The notes beneath the pieces are model-generated. The model was not told where the DNA came from and ran no database searches. It saw only the letters and a list, made by a program, of their open reading frames with translations. A DNA stretch of 64,000 nt from Paenibacillus sp. SYP-B4298 (GTDB lineage Bacteria; Bacillota; Bacilli; Paenibacillales; Paenibacillaceae): contig NZ_CP115484.1 of assembly GCF_027627475.1 (NCBI RefSeq), positions 5,932,501-5,996,500 on the forward strand, in the 5' to 3' direction. The position numbers and the translations under genes are program-made. This document shows positions 9,587 through 19,170 of the stretch, in pieces. Position 1 is the first letter of the stretch; every line of letters starts with the position of its first letter.

Positions 9587-10336
9587 ATGATGCATGTCAT
9601 GCTAGCCCATGCAAGAATGGAATTGAAGCTGTTCTTCCGTGAAGCCATTGGGTTATTCTTTGTATTTGTAATGCCTGCCATCTGCTGCTATATTTTCGGA
9701 CAGCTTTATGGTACACAGCAGCCTGACGGGCTAAGCTCATTTGACGAGTTTATTCCCGGCATGCTCGGAATTATCGTATTTACCTCAGGGTTTTTCATTA
9801 TCGGCTTGCAGATTGTGAGTGATCGTGAGAAGGGAGTATATAAGAGGTTCAAAGGAACGGCGGTTAAGCCGTCCTATATGTTTCAGGCTATTATGGCCAA
9901 AGGATTTTTCGCAGTCTATGCCGGCTCGCTCCAGATTGTGCTGCTTGCCAAATATATGTTTGATGCGCCGGTTACGAGCTATAGGCTGCAATTCTGGTTA
10001 GCGTTAAGCTTTGCAGGGGCAGTATTTATGATATTCGGCTTTGTCATGGCAAGCATCGCCAAGCGATTGCAAGGAGCGATGGCGCTCAGCTTTATCGCGA
10101 TGTATCCGATGCTGTTTCTATCCGGTGCAACGATTCCTGTGGCTCAACTTCCTCCATTCCTGCAAGCGCTCTCGACTGTCATCCCGCTCAAGTATGCCAT
10201 TGAGCTGATGCAGAGTGCGTGGAGGGGGGAACTGTTCAGCGCTTCCAGCCTCTCTGATGCGATCGTGCTATGGAGCCTGCTGCTCGTTGGGATCGCGGTT
10301 GTCGTCCGATATTTTCGGTGGGATCATGAATCATAA
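9587..10336 (+). CDS. ABC-2 type transporter permease
   Basis: 249 residues with six hydrophobic segments. After the first helix comes an external loop (GTQQPDGLSSFDEFIPGML), then the cytoplasmic SDREKGVYKRFKGTAVKPSYMF signature, and near the end the conserved PMLFLSGATIPVAQLPPFLQALSTVIPLKY block of ABC-2 permeases. A GGGGGGG tract precedes the ATG by about 6 nt. Such permeases normally pair with a separate ATPase for export of peptides or drugs. None is adjacent: upstream is a repeat element and downstream a Fur-controlled FecE-type ATPase that belongs to a different transporter class. It was probably the exporter of the neighbouring peptide locus. Confidence 0.88.
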   Translation: MMHVMLAHARMELKLFFREAIGLFFVFVMPAICCYIFGQLYGTQQPDGLSSFDEFIPGMLGIIVFTSGFFIIGLQIVSDREKGVYKRFKGTAVKPSYMFQAIMAKGFFAVYAGSLQIVLLAKYMFDAPVTSYRLQFWLALSFAGAVFMIFGFVMASIAKRLQGAMALSFIAMYPMLFLSGATIPVAQLPPFLQALSTVIPLKYAIELMQSAWRGELFSASSLSDAIVLWSLLLVGIAVVVRYFRWDHES

Positions 10337-10669
10337 TTATGACCTCCAGGCAGCTTTCTGAAGCCATGAACCATATAAATTGAACGACATTTTCAACACA
10401 TCAGGGCAAGCTTAGGGCTCCTCCTCAAGCCGGATGGAGCGGTTGAGAGTTTCGTTCAGTTTATAGGGCGGCAGCGGAGCTGCCTGTTCTCGTTATGTAA
10501 TAGAGAAAGTCAGTGCACCTATCTTATCCTAAGCTGCTACTGCTGAGCGAAAACGGAAGGGAAGGCGTCAGTCTTCTAAACGCTTGGGAATAGAAGCAGG
10601 TAGATGGGACGATGCTTGAGAAGAGGGGGGCTGCGCTACCAGTAATAAATTTAAGTTGCAATTTATTGT
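10337..10669. other. Intergenic stretch, no gene seen
   Basis: I see no credible coding frame with a ribosome binding site. GGCAGCGGAGCTGCC near 10470-10484 could fold into a short hairpin. Otherwise it is spacer up to the Fur box. Confidence 0.5.
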
Positions 10670-10688
10670 GAGAACGATTATCATTGAC
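10670..10688. promoter_or_regulatory. Fur box
   Basis: GAGAACGATTATCATTGAC matches the 19-bp Fur consensus (GATAATGATTATCATTATC) at most positions and lies about 90 nt before the ATPase gene. Repression under iron sufficiency is expected from the family. Confidence 0.8.
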
Positions 10689-10775
10689 AGTATAAACAAT
10701 GACAGTCCTGTTCTATGTTCCCATAGGAAGTGGAGCGAATAAGGCCGATAACTTGATGAGGAGTGGATGTAACGG

Positions 10776-11636
10776 ATGACTCGTTTGACGACAACGAACC
10801 TGGACATTGCTTATGAGAAAAGATTGATTGTTGAGAACTTGAATATTGCCATCCCTCAAGGCAAGATTACAGCGCTTGTTGGTGCGAATGGTTCCGGGAA
10901 ATCCACAATTCTGAAGACGCTGGCGCGCCTGATGTCTCCAAAGAACGGGAGTGTCCTATTGGACGGCAAGTCGATTCATAAACAATCGACCAAGGAGGTA
11001 GCCAAGCAATTGGCGATTCTGCCGCAGAATCCGACCGCTCCAGATGGCTTGACGGTATCGGAGCTCGTCTCGTATGGTCGATTCCCTTACCAGAAAGGGT
11101 TCGGCTCATTGTCTGCTGAAGACCGGAGAATCGTCAACTGGGCGCTGGAAGCGACAGGCATGTCCATGTTTGCAGATCGCCCTGTGGATCAATTGTCTGG
11201 TGGGCAACGGCAGCGCGCCTGGATCGCAATGACGCTCACTCAGGGCACAGATATGATCTTCCTTGATGAACCAACAACCTTCCTGGACATGGCACATCAA
11301 CTGGAGGTGCTGCAGCTCCTGGAGAGGCTCAATATGAAAGAGAAGCGGACGATTGTTATGGTCGTGCACGATCTGAATCATGCCTCCCGTTACGCGCAAC
11401 ATATGATCGCCATCAAGAGCGGTCGTGTATCCGGCGTAGGTGAACCAGCACAGGTGATGACGCCGGAAATTCTGCGCGAAGTGTTTAACATTGAAGCGGA
11501 TATTGTTCCCGATCCTCGGACCGGTGTGCCACTCTGCTTGCCTTATGCGCTTGTACAATCCCATCCGGTGGAGTCATCCCCAAGCCTGGAGCACCAGAAG
11601 GTGGAGCGCCGTGAGCTTGCGGCAGCGGGAGCCTAG
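10776..11636 (+). CDS. Iron-siderophore ABC transporter ATP-binding protein (FecE/YusV type)
   Basis: 286 residues. Walker A is GANGSGKST (near residue 37), the Q-loop is ILPQNP, the ABC signature [10 protein letters not shown], Walker [13 protein letters not shown], and the switch His lies in [13 protein letters not shown]. The [13 protein letters not shown] and [10 protein letters not shown] phrases are typical of the iron-chelate (FecCD-linked) ATPases such as YusV, which can serve several siderophore permeases. The upstream Fur box agrees. It is encoded alone, without a permease or binding protein nearby, as YusV also is. The C-terminal 25 residues are a loose tail. Confidence 0.9.
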   Translation: MTRLTTTNLDIAYEKRLIVENLNIAIPQGKITALVGANGSGKSTILKTLARLMSPKNGSVLLDGKSIHKQSTKEVAKQLAILPQNPTAPDGLTVSELVSYGRFPYQKGFGSLSAEDRRIVNWALEATGMSMFADRPVDQLSGGQRQRAWIAMTLTQGTDMIFLDEPTTFLDMAHQLEVLQLLERLNMKEKRTIVMVVHDLNHASRYAQHMIAIKSGRVSGVGEPAQVMTPEILREVFNIEADIVPDPRTGVPLCLPYALVQSHPVESSPSLEHQKVERRELAAAGA

Positions 11637-11650
11637 AGGAGCGAAGAGGG

Positions 11651-11690
11651 GGAACGGACGGTCAGCATACTGACCGTCCGTTCTTGCGAG
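11651..11690 (+). terminator. Terminator hairpin after the ATPase gene
   Basis: GAACGGACGGTCAG pairs with CTGACCGTCCGTTC (14 bp) around a four-base loop; only a short T-tail follows. Confidence 0.75.
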
Positions 11691-11767
11691 TTCTCGTATG
11701 AATGAATGTGCAGCGAAGGTAGCAACTACAGTCGGGCAAGAAATTTTGAAAAAATAATAAAAACCTC

Positions 11768-11796
11768 TTGCATTGTGTTTTAATCCATGGTATATT
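11768..11796 (+). promoter_or_regulatory. Strong sigma-A promoter of the second tRNA operon
   Basis: TTGCAT, exactly 17 bases, TATATT, with an A-rich stretch just upstream. It ends about 50 nt before tRNA-Gly. Confidence 0.8.
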
Positions 11797-11847
11797 ATTT
11801 CTTGTCGCCGCTGATAACAGTTGGTGATAAGGTGAAGTAATTAATGT

Positions 11848-11922
11848 GCGGAAGTGGCTCAGCGGTAGAGCATCGCCTTGCCAAGGCGAGGGTCGCGGGT
11901 TCGATTCCCGTCTTCCGCTCCA
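11848..11922 (+). tRNA. tRNA-Gly (GCC)
   Basis: Acceptor GCGGAAG/CTTCCGC, anticodon loop TTGCCAA (anticodon GCC), encoded CCA. Confidence 0.96.
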
Positions 11923-11925
11923 TAA

Positions 11926-12002
11926 GTGCCCTTAGCTCAGCTGGATAGAGCGTTTGACTACGAATCAAAAGGTCGGGAGTTCGAATCTCTCAGGGCACGC
12001 CA
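11926..12002 (+). tRNA. tRNA-Arg (ACG)
   Basis: Acceptor GTGCCCT/AGGGCAC, anticodon loop CTACGAA (anticodon ACG, read as ICG after deamination), encoded CCA. Confidence 0.96.
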
Positions 12003-12032
12003 TTCCTTATATGAATGGTGAATATAGGTTAA

Positions 12033-12109
12033 CGGGACGTAGCTCAGCTTGGTAGAGCACCTGGTTTGGGACCAGGGGGTCGCATGTTCAAATCGTGTCG
12101 TCCCGACCA
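12033..12109 (+). tRNA. tRNA-Pro (TGG)
   Basis: Acceptor CGGGACG/CGTCCCG, anticodon stem CCTGG/CCAGG with loop TTTGGGA (anticodon TGG), encoded CCA. Confidence 0.96.
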
Positions 12110-12117
12110 TCACACAT

Positions 12118-12191
12118 GCGGGTGTAGTTCAATGGTAGAACTTTAGCCTTCCAAGCTAATAGCGTGGGTTCGATTCCCATCACCCGCTCCA
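12118..12191 (+). tRNA. tRNA-Gly (TCC)
   Basis: Acceptor GCGGGTG/CACCCGC, anticodon loop CTTCCAA (anticodon TCC), encoded CCA. Second Gly isoacceptor of this operon. Confidence 0.96.
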
Positions 12192-12206
12192 GAATATTAA
12201 ACATCT

Positions 12207-12235
12207 GAAACCCTTGGTACGCAAGGGTTTTTTCT
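12207..12235 (+). terminator. Terminator of the second tRNA operon
   Basis: AAACCCTT pairs with AAGGGTTT around GGTACGC, followed by TTTTT. Confidence 0.88.
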
Positions 12236-12732
12236 TTGCGCATTTTTCGACATGCGGCAGAACAGTTCTGCTTCAGGGGGCAATTCATGGGGCAGGTTTT
12301 GCGCTATTATGGATCGGGCTGCTCCAGCGGGTCTATGGTCGTCCGACTCCCGCACAACATTTTTTGGGTGGTGCCGAGGCGAGCTTTCTTCATGTCCTAT
12401 GTATCGTAGCTCTTGCGCCGGAGAAAGGAGCTGGTTAATCGAGGATTCGTCTGAATAGCCGGATCAGCAAGCGTGGGAGATAGATGACCAGTTCACCTGC
12501 CAGCTCCCACAAGAAGGAATGTATATGTGTCCGTCGGTTGGTTCTTCGTTTCACTTGCTATCTCCTCCCCTTAATAAGTTGCATATAGGAATATACGAGC
12601 GGCTTCGTTTAATGTTTCAATTTGCCGGGTATTAGAGCAGTTGGATGATGCACCTCAGGTATCATTACCTCATATCGAGGGCATTAGTGCGCTTTCAAGC
12701 AGAGAATGACAGCGAATATAAGCTAATGATTA
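12236..12732. other. Intergenic stretch, no gene seen
   Basis: About 500 nt with only short overlapping frames that lack ribosome binding sites. No RNA fold or repeat was recognised. Confidence 0.5.
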
Positions 12733-12761
12733 TTGTTGTTATTTATGAAAGCGCTTATCAT
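12733..12761 (+). promoter_or_regulatory. Predicted promoter of the pectate lyase gene
   Basis: TTGTTG, 17 bases, TATCAT. The -10 box and spacer are overlapped by the cre-like palindrome, so a bound repressor would block it. Confidence 0.6.
12746..12760. promoter_or_regulatory. cre-like operator (CcpA or LacI-family site)
   Basis: TGAAAGCGCTTATCA has the central AAGCGCTT palindrome of catabolite-responsive elements, with one extra base relative to the 14-bp consensus. It sits on the promoter of a polysaccharide-degrading enzyme, where carbon catabolite repression is expected. Confidence 0.55.
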
Positions 12762-12847
12762 AAGGCGGGATACAGTGGCGTTAACACAGATGAAGCTCTG
12801 TCTGGCAGACTCCTAGGCAGGAGCAGTAATGAAAGGGTGATGAGGCA

Positions 12848-15800
12848 TTGAGTAGGATTCGAAGCTGGAGAACCTCTCTGACGGCTCTGCTGTCGGTACT
12901 GGTATTTCTGTCCTCCCTGCCGCTGGCAGCGGCAGAGGAGACAGGACAGCCGGAGGAGGAGCCATTCATTCGCATCGGAAGCGAATGGCAGGGAAGCGTA
13001 TTTGGTGACGTTGGCGGTCAGGACAAGATTACATTGAACAATTTCAGCATCATGGAGCAAGAGGACGGATCAGTAACGATACGCAGCGTCGGTGATCGCG
13101 GTAAAATCGCTGGTGGCTCAGAGGGACTGGCTTATTATTATCAGGCGGTGCAGCCGGAAGAAAATTATGAACTGACGGCAACTGCGCATATAGACCATTG
13201 GGGAGCTGCGAACAATCAGGTATCGTTTGGTCTGATGCTCCGCAGCAATGTACTGGAGAATGAACACGCCGGCGGCTCCTTCACAGGGAACTACGCCGCG
13301 GTGGGAGCATTGGATCAAAAAATGAAAGCGTTCTATAAAAGCGCAGGCACGCTTGTCAAGAATGGTATGGAGTTTGAGGCCTCTAGCCCGCAGACGGGTG
13401 AGAGCTACCAACTGAGTATTAAGAAGTCAGGCAGCCTGATCGTCCTGTCTGTGAACGGGGAAGTTCAGACGATCAGCGAGCTGACAGACGAATACCGGTA
13501 TGCCGGCTTGTATACGGCTCGCAATGCAGTAGTTACATATACAGATGTAGAGCTGAAGCGGGAGGGCGAGGAACCAGAGGTAGAGCTGGGGGAATGGGAA
13601 TTCAGCGCATTCGGCGGCAATACTAGCCTGGATAAAAACCCTGCCCCGACAGTTGTGGATCATGGTGCGCTGCGGCTGACGGCGACGGGTGGCAAGATAG
13701 CAGCGGGCGACGAAGGGATGTCCTACGTCTATAAGAAGATTCCGCAGGGGGTCAACTTTGAACTGGAGGCGCAGGTTACGGTTCATGCGTTCAATCAGAC
13801 CGCTGCAATCAGCACTCCAAATCAGAAATCGTTCGGGCTGATGCTCAGAGAGTCTGTTGGGACGAACGGCGATGCCTCCACACAGACGACAAGCTATGCG
13901 GCTGTAGGCGCTCTGGATCAAGTGATGAAGGGCTACTACAAGCAGCATGGTTCACAGACGAAGCTGGAGCCATATGAGGGTAGCCGAGCGCCGGCTGCAG
14001 GCGAGAGCTACACACTGCGTATTCGCAAGATGGGCGATACGGTCGTCCTTAGCAATGGCGAGCAGAGTGAGGTTGTGACCCTCGATGGAGCGTTGCAAGG
14101 TGAAGTGTATGCAGGCTTGTATGTAGCTCGTGATGCCGATGTTACATTTACTGGCTATGAGATTCGTATAGATAACCGCAAGGTGCAGCATATCGAGGTG
14201 GATGCATCGGCCATGAAGACGGTCTATCGGGTGGGCGAGCCGCTTCAATTGGACGGCTTGCAGGTCAAGGCGATCTATGCTGATCAGAGCGCCCAATTGC
14301 TAGCTCAAGGCGACTATATCGTCACCGGCTTCGATAGCAGTCAGCCAGGCTCATCGGAGGTAACGGTTCACTATAATGGTCTGGCGGCCAAGATCGCAAT
14401 CACGATCTCTGCGTTATCGGCTACAAGCCTGCGGGTCAAGTATTACCCGGCCAAGACTGTGTACTATCCAGGTGATCAGCTTGATCTGGCGGGATTAATC
14501 GTAGAGGCGAGCTATGATGATGGCTATCTGATCGCGGAGTTGCCGGAGGAAGATTATATCGTGTCTGTGAACGGACAAGCGGTGACGTCCGAGTCTCCAT
14601 ATCTGTTCGGACAGCATAGCGGCGAGTCAGTTGTTGAGATTACCGCCGCAGGCGCGCCGCAGGTGAAGACAAGCTTCACGGTAGCCGTCAAGGAGGCCGC
14701 GCTCTTGGAGCTGGTCATCGGCCAACAGCCGGAGCGGCTGGTGTATTATCTGGGGGATGAGCTTGACCTGGATGGGTTGGTGCTCTACGCGGTCTACAGT
14801 GATGGCAGCCGAGTCAGGCTGATGCGTGGGGAATATGAGGTGGAGGCGTTCCATACCGATGTCCCGGGGACACGCGACATCCGGTTGACCCATAAAGGGA
14901 AGTCGGTGGCGCTTCCAGTTACAGTCAAAGCAAGGGAACTGGCAGGCATCGAGATTACGCGCTACCCGCAGACAACGTACCAGGTGGGGGAGAGCTTCAA
15001 TGCAGAGGGGCTAATGGTAGCCAAGCGTTATGACAACGGTGATCTTGAACCGTATACAGACTTCGAGCTGGATACATCCCGCTATGACAACGCGCTTGCA
15101 GGCATCTATGAGCTGGCGATTCGCCCCGCCGACCAGCAGATAGAGCCGATCGCACTTCGGGTTGCGGTCAGGGAAGCGAAGGAGTACACATGGCGGTCGA
15201 TTCGCTTTGGGCAGTCTACCTCGAATGCCAACAACAAGGTGAATGTGCAGGACAACGGCGTGATTGAGCTGATTGCCCTGGAAGGCGGCGGCAAGGTAAC
15301 CGGTGATCATGATGGCATCGCATATTATTATACGGAGCTGGACGCAATGCAGGATAATTTCGAATTATCTGCTGATATTCGCGTCAAGGCGTATGCCAAA
15401 TCGCCGCATGATGGCCAGGAATCCTTCGGCATTATGGCGCGCGATGTGATCGGCGAGCCTAATACGTCGAGTGTATTCGCCTCGAACATTGCAGCGATTG
15501 GCGGCTACAGCGGGGGGACACGTGATGCGAATGGCACGCAGTTGTTCGTGCGCACTGGCGTGGAATCGCCGGACGGTGCGGGCAGCAAGGGGATTCAGCC
15601 GATTATGATTCGCAATGAGCTGCCAGGGCCAGGAAATACATATCCTGATGCGGCCTACCGACTGAGCTTATCCAAGACGAATAGCGGTTTTGTCGGCAGA
15701 TTGAATGATGGACGGGAAGAGCTGATCTTTGAGCCGGACATCCTGAAGATACAGGACAGCGGCAAAATGTATGTCGGCTTCTATGCTGCCCGGCTGGCGA

Positions 15801-18754
15801 CCATCGAGGTGAGCCATATCGAGCTGCGGGTTACAGCTTCCGAGACGGATCCGCCCAAGGTGCTGCCAGAGGCAGAGCCGATTGTGCCGCAGTTGGAAAT
15901 ATTGTCACGTGAGAAAACCTCGGAGAGTGATTATCGCCTCATTATGCGCTCCAATGTGAGCGGTGTAGCACGGGTCAAGCAAGGGAAGCATGTGATCGCC
16001 GAGGAACTGGAGATGGCGGCTGGAGAACGAGTCGAGGTAATGGCGAAGCTGCCAGCACAGACTGCGACCAGCTTCAGCATCAGCTATTTGCCGGATGATA
16101 CACAGCGACTGACTTCGTATGAGCAGATCGTTCGCAATTTCTCTGTGCGGATGACGAGCTACCGCGAAGATGCCGACATCTACGTATCGCCAGCGGGTAC
16201 GCCGACTGGGGATGGCAGCGAGCAGCAGCCGCTGGATCTGGATACGGCAGTCGAATTTGTCCAGCCAGGGCAACGGATCATCGTGCTGGAGGGCCGGTAT
16301 GTCCGAAGCAAGAAGCTGGAGATTGGCAAGTACAATGACGGGCGCGAAGGAGCGATGAAGACACTCACGGCAGCTCCAGGCACGCGGCCTGTCATCGATT
16401 TTGACAAGAAAACAGAGGGTGTCGTATTAAGCGGCAGCTACTGGCATGTGTACGGCCTGGATTTCACACGATCTGCTGGCAATATGAAGGGCTTCACCGT
16501 CGGGGGAAGTCATAACATTGTCGAGAACAGTCGTTTCTATGAGAATGGAGACACCGGATTGCAGATCAGCAGAACGGATACGACGGAGAATGATCGGTCG
16601 CAGTGGCCGTCTTACAATCTGATTCTGAACAGTACGGCGTTCGACAATCGTGATCCGTCTGACAATAATGCGGATGGCTTCGCGGCCAAGCTGACGGTCG
16701 GGGTAGGCAATATATTCCGCGGCTGTATCGCGCATAACAACATTGATGATGGCTGGGATTTGTACACGAAGGCAGGTACAGGTGCGATTGGGCCTGTCAT
16801 TATCGAGAACAGCATTGCGTACAATAATGGATTTTTGCAAAATGGTACAGTCGGAGCGGGCGATAAGAACGGGTTCAAGCTAGGCGGTGAGGGCATTCAT
16901 GTGCCGCATATCATTCGCAATAGTCTGGCCTTCGGCAATGGCGCCTATGGCTTTACGAGCAATAGCAATCCAGGTGTCATCGCTCTTCATAATATTGCCT
17001 TCAATAATGCAAGGGGCAATCTGAGCTTTACGACGTACCCGGCGATCACGCCAGATTTCAAGCTGGAGGGCTTCGTCTCCTTCCAGATGGAGAGTGCGGC
17101 GAAGGATAATTATCCGACCAAGCTACAGTCGCCGAGCAACTACCTGTTCGACGGCAGCGCGGCAGTGAATAGCAAGGGCGTACAATTGACGGCGGCGAAC
17201 TTCGTGAGCCTGGAGCCGGTAACGGTCTATGAGCGTGATGAGCAGGGCGACATTCAATGGGGCGACTTCCTGCGCTTTATCGCTCCAAGCTCTGGTGAAA
17301 CACCGGGTAGCTACTATCCGAGTGCTGGCCCGGCAGCCATGGCGGCTGAGGGCAACAAGCAGAATGAGGATGGCAGTGTAACGATCCTGACCAAGACTGA
17401 TCGGGCAAGCGCGACCCACAGCACTGTAAAGGTGGGAGTCGCTAGTCTGAGAGAGGCGGTTGCACAGGCAAAGGCAGATCATACAGGTCGCAAAACGGTA
17501 CACGTGGCCGCAGATGGCGGATATGATAGTGAAGCGACGGATGGTATGGCCTATGAGTTCAGCCTCCCGGCAGCCAGTCTGCGCGAAGATGCGGCAGTAG
17601 GCCTGGAGCTGAAGCTGCATGCGCCAGGTGTGACGGTGACGGTGCCAGCGGCGGCGTTACAGCAATCGTTACAGGCCGATACGCAGCACATCAGCATCGT
17701 GGTGCGTACAACGGACAAGGCGGCGGGTATGCAGCCTCAGAGCCAAGGTCTGCCTGTCGGTTCAGCAGGTCGGGCGGTCACCGTCGATTGGCTGGTAGAT
17801 GGTATAGCTGGAGCTCGGCAGCTTGTAGAGCCGGTACAGATTACGTTGCGTCATGCGGCACAGGGAACCAAAGCGGAACGGCTGTCTGTCTACAAGCTGG
17901 AGGATAGCACAGCTACCGATGAAGGAACGGGGTCAGAGTCTTCGACCGCAGTAGAGCTGGCGAGCCGCTATCATCAAGCGGATGGAACGATTCAGTTCGA
18001 GACGGCTGCACCAGGCATGTACGTGATCTGGCAGGGAGCGAAAAGCTTCACAGATGTACCCGATACGCACTGGGCATATCGGGAAATCCATGAGCTGGCA
18101 GCTCTGGGCATCATTCAAGGCGTGACGGCTGACGGGTTCGAGCCGGGCCGACCGGTGAGTCGTGCGGATTATGCGTTGCTGCTGGTGCGTGCTCTGGAGA
18201 AATTAACTTTGCTGGAGGAGCAGTCAAGCAACGCTGCCGTAACAGATTCAGCGGCTGGAGCTGCGAGCACCAGCATCGAGCCCGCAGAAGCAGGTACTAA
18301 GGATGCTAACGTCGGTTCTGTAGCATCCGAAGAGACGGCTGCTCAGACAGAGCTGTTCCGTGATGTTCCTCAGGGAGCCTACTACTACGAGGAACTGAAG
18401 GCAGCGCAGCGCTACGGCCTGATCCGGGGCGGGGCAGATGGCAACTTCTATCCACAGCAGAGCATTAGCCGCCAGGAGATGTTCGTGATGACCGCCAGAG
18501 CGTTACTGCTGGCAGGCTTCACGGTGCCGGAGATGGAGGGCAGTACCGAGCAGACGCTGAGCACTGTCGGCGATAGGCTGGCTCTCGCCGAATATGCCAA
18601 GCAGGATACGGCACTGCTTATCGAGACAGGGCTTGTACGGGGCAACCGGGCAGGGCGGGTACTGCCGCAGGCAGGCGCTTCGCGGGCTGAAGCAGCGACT
18701 CTTATATTCCGTCTGATAGAGCTGTTGAGCCAGACGGAGACGGAGACGGAGTAA
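12848..18754 (+). CDS. Giant SLH-anchored pectate lyase (PL9-like beta-helix)
   Basis: 1968 residues, TTG start. Signal peptide ends at about residue 31 (LPLAAA). The N-terminal half holds three related beta-sandwich-type repeats (about 35-240, 245-440 and 780-1005), each with a KIAGG/AAGD...YYY opening, then SFGLMLR or SFGIMAR, and GLYTAR or GFYAAR near the end. Between repeats two and three lie four Ig-like modules with the phrase VYRVGEPLQLDGLQV and variants (about 450-780). The lyase domain (about 1107-1480) starts IYVSPAGTPTGDGSE and carries the right-handed beta-helix pattern seen in family 9 pectate lyases (NNADGFAAKL, then DDGWDLYTK, then KNGFKLGGEG). Three S-layer-homology motifs end the protein (from about 1733, 1835 and 1907). 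Expected role: cell-surface cleavage of polygalacturonate by beta-elimination. The size is several times that of a simple PL9 enzyme. Confidence 0.88.
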   Translation: MSRIRSWRTSLTALLSVLVFLSSLPLAAAEETGQPEEEPFIRIGSEWQGSVFGDVGGQDKITLNNFSIMEQEDGSVTIRSVGDRGKIAGGSEGLAYYYQAVQPEENYELTATAHIDHWGAANNQVSFGLMLRSNVLENEHAGGSFTGNYAAVGALDQKMKAFYKSAGTLVKNGMEFEASSPQTGESYQLSIKKSGSLIVLSVNGEVQTISELTDEYRYAGLYTARNAVVTYTDVELKREGEEPEVELGEWEFSAFGGNTSLDKNPAPTVVDHGALRLTATGGKIAAGDEGMSYVYKKIPQGVNFELEAQVTVHAFNQTAAISTPNQKSFGLMLRESVGTNGDASTQTTSYAAVGALDQVMKGYYKQHGSQTKLEPYEGSRAPAAGESYTLRIRKMGDTVVLSNGEQSEVVTLDGALQGEVYAGLYVARDADVTFTGYEIRIDNRKVQHIEVDASAMKTVYRVGEPLQLDGLQVKAIYADQSAQLLAQGDYIVTGFDSSQPGSSEVTVHYNGLAAKIAITISALSATSLRVKYYPAKTVYYPGDQLDLAGLIVEASYDDGYLIAELPEEDYIVSVNGQAVTSESPYLFGQHSGESVVEITAAGAPQVKTSFTVAVKEAALLELVIGQQPERLVYYLGDELDLDGLVLYAVYSDGSRVRLMRGEYEVEAFHTDVPGTRDIRLTHKGKSVALPVTVKARELAGIEITRYPQTTYQVGESFNAEGLMVAKRYDNGDLEPYTDFELDTSRYDNALAGIYELAIRPADQQIEPIALRVAVREAKEYTWRSIRFGQSTSNANNKVNVQDNGVIELIALEGGGKVTGDHDGIAYYYTELDAMQDNFELSADIRVKAYAKSPHDGQESFGIMARDVIGEPNTSSVFASNIAAIGGYSGGTRDANGTQLFVRTGVESPDGAGSKGIQPIMIRNELPGPGNTYPDAAYRLSLSKTNSGFVGRLNDGREELIFEPDILKIQDSGKMYVGFYAARLATIEVSHIELRVTASETDPPKVLPEAEPIVPQLEILSREKTSESDYRLIMRSNVSGVARVKQGKHVIAEELEMAAGERVEVMAKLPAQTATSFSISYLPDDTQRLTSYEQIVRNFSVRMTSYREDADIYVSPAGTPTGDGSEQQPLDLDTAVEFVQPGQRIIVLEGRYVRSKKLEIGKYNDGREGAMKTLTAAPGTRPVIDFDKKTEGVVLSGSYWHVYGLDFTRSAGNMKGFTVGGSHNIVENSRFYENGDTGLQISRTDTTENDRSQWPSYNLILNSTAFDNRDPSDNNADGFAAKLTVGVGNIFRGCIAHNNIDDGWDLYTKAGTGAIGPVIIENSIAYNNGFLQNGTVGAGDKNGFKLGGEGIHVPHIIRNSLAFGNGAYGFTSNSNPGVIALHNIAFNNARGNLSFTTYPAITPDFKLEGFVSFQMESAAKDNYPTKLQSPSNYLFDGSAAVNSKGVQLTAANFVSLEPVTVYERDEQGDIQWGDFLRFIAPSSGETPGSYYPSAGPAAMAAEGNKQNEDGSVTILTKTDRASATHSTVKVGVASLREAVAQAKADHTGRKTVHVAADGGYDSEATDGMAYEFSLPAASLREDAAVGLELKLHAPGVTVTVPAAALQQSLQADTQHISIVVRTTDKAAGMQPQSQGLPVGSAGRAVTVDWLVDGIAGARQLVEPVQITLRHAAQGTKAERLSVYKLEDSTATDEGTGSESSTAVELASRYHQADGTIQFETAAPGMYVIWQGAKSFTDVPDTHWAYREIHELAALGIIQGVTADGFEPGRPVSRADYALLLVRALEKLTLLEEQSSNAAVTDSAAGAASTSIEPAEAGTKDANVGSVASEETAAQTELFRDVPQGAYYYEELKAAQRYGLIRGGADGNFYPQQSISRQEMFVMTARALLLAGFTVPEMEGSTEQTLSTVGDRLALAEYAKQDTALLIETGLVRGNRAGRVLPQAGASRAEAATLIFRLIELLSQTETETE

Positions 18755-18896
18755 ATGCATGGCTTGGTTTGACCATCCCTGCTACAGCATGTGATTAACG
18801 AAGGAACAGACAGCACTCTCCCTCTGAGCAGTAACCAGCGTATGCTGCCTGCTTGCGAGGGGGAGTGTCTGCCGTTGCAGGCGGTGCGGTAGCTCT

Positions 18897-19030
18897 GCAG
18901 GGGCACTAGCAGGAGCAGCAGAACAGCAGAATAGCACGTGCAGCAAGAGCAGCAGAACAGGAGAGCAGCACATGCAGCACATGTAGCAAGAACAACAAGA
19001 GCAACAAGAGCAACAAGAGCAGAAGAGGGA
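18897..19030. repeat. Low-complexity AGCAGC/AAGAGCAAC tract
   Basis: Purine-rich repetition of GCAGCAGAACA-type and AAGAGCAAC-type units runs for about 130 nt between the lyase gene and the first LacI gene. Units near 18990-19020 are near-perfect nine-base repeats (AACAAGAGC). No start or stop context suggests it is translated. Confidence 0.75.
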
Positions 19031-19066
19031 GGCAGCCGGGCAGTCGCACCTTACAACTGTATGAGA

Positions 19067-19095
19067 TTGACACAACATCCGTATCCAAGTAAGAT
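19067..19095 (+). promoter_or_regulatory. Promoter of the first lacI-type gene
   Basis: TTGACA, 17 bases, TAAGAT. The -10 box ends 6 nt before an AAACGTATTAG half-operator (19101-19111) identical to a half of the palindrome before the second LacI gene. Confidence 0.7.
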
Positions 19096-19100
19096 AAGTG

Positions 19101-19111
19101 AAACGTATTAG
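19101..19111. promoter_or_regulatory. Half-operator AAACGTATTAG
   Basis: The 11-base sequence also occurs in the full palindrome at 20499-20521. Its position just downstream of the -10 box suggests repression or autoregulation by one of the two paralogues. Confidence 0.5.
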
Positions 19112-19170
19112 CCGGCGATGCCTGACGAAGTATCGTATGGGCAGGCCGCTATGGAGAACGGGGGAGGAAG

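Noticed and set aside
12214-12458. Two overlapping frames after the second tRNA operon
   Set aside because: They begin inside the terminator or lack a ribosome binding site and show no protein-like composition.
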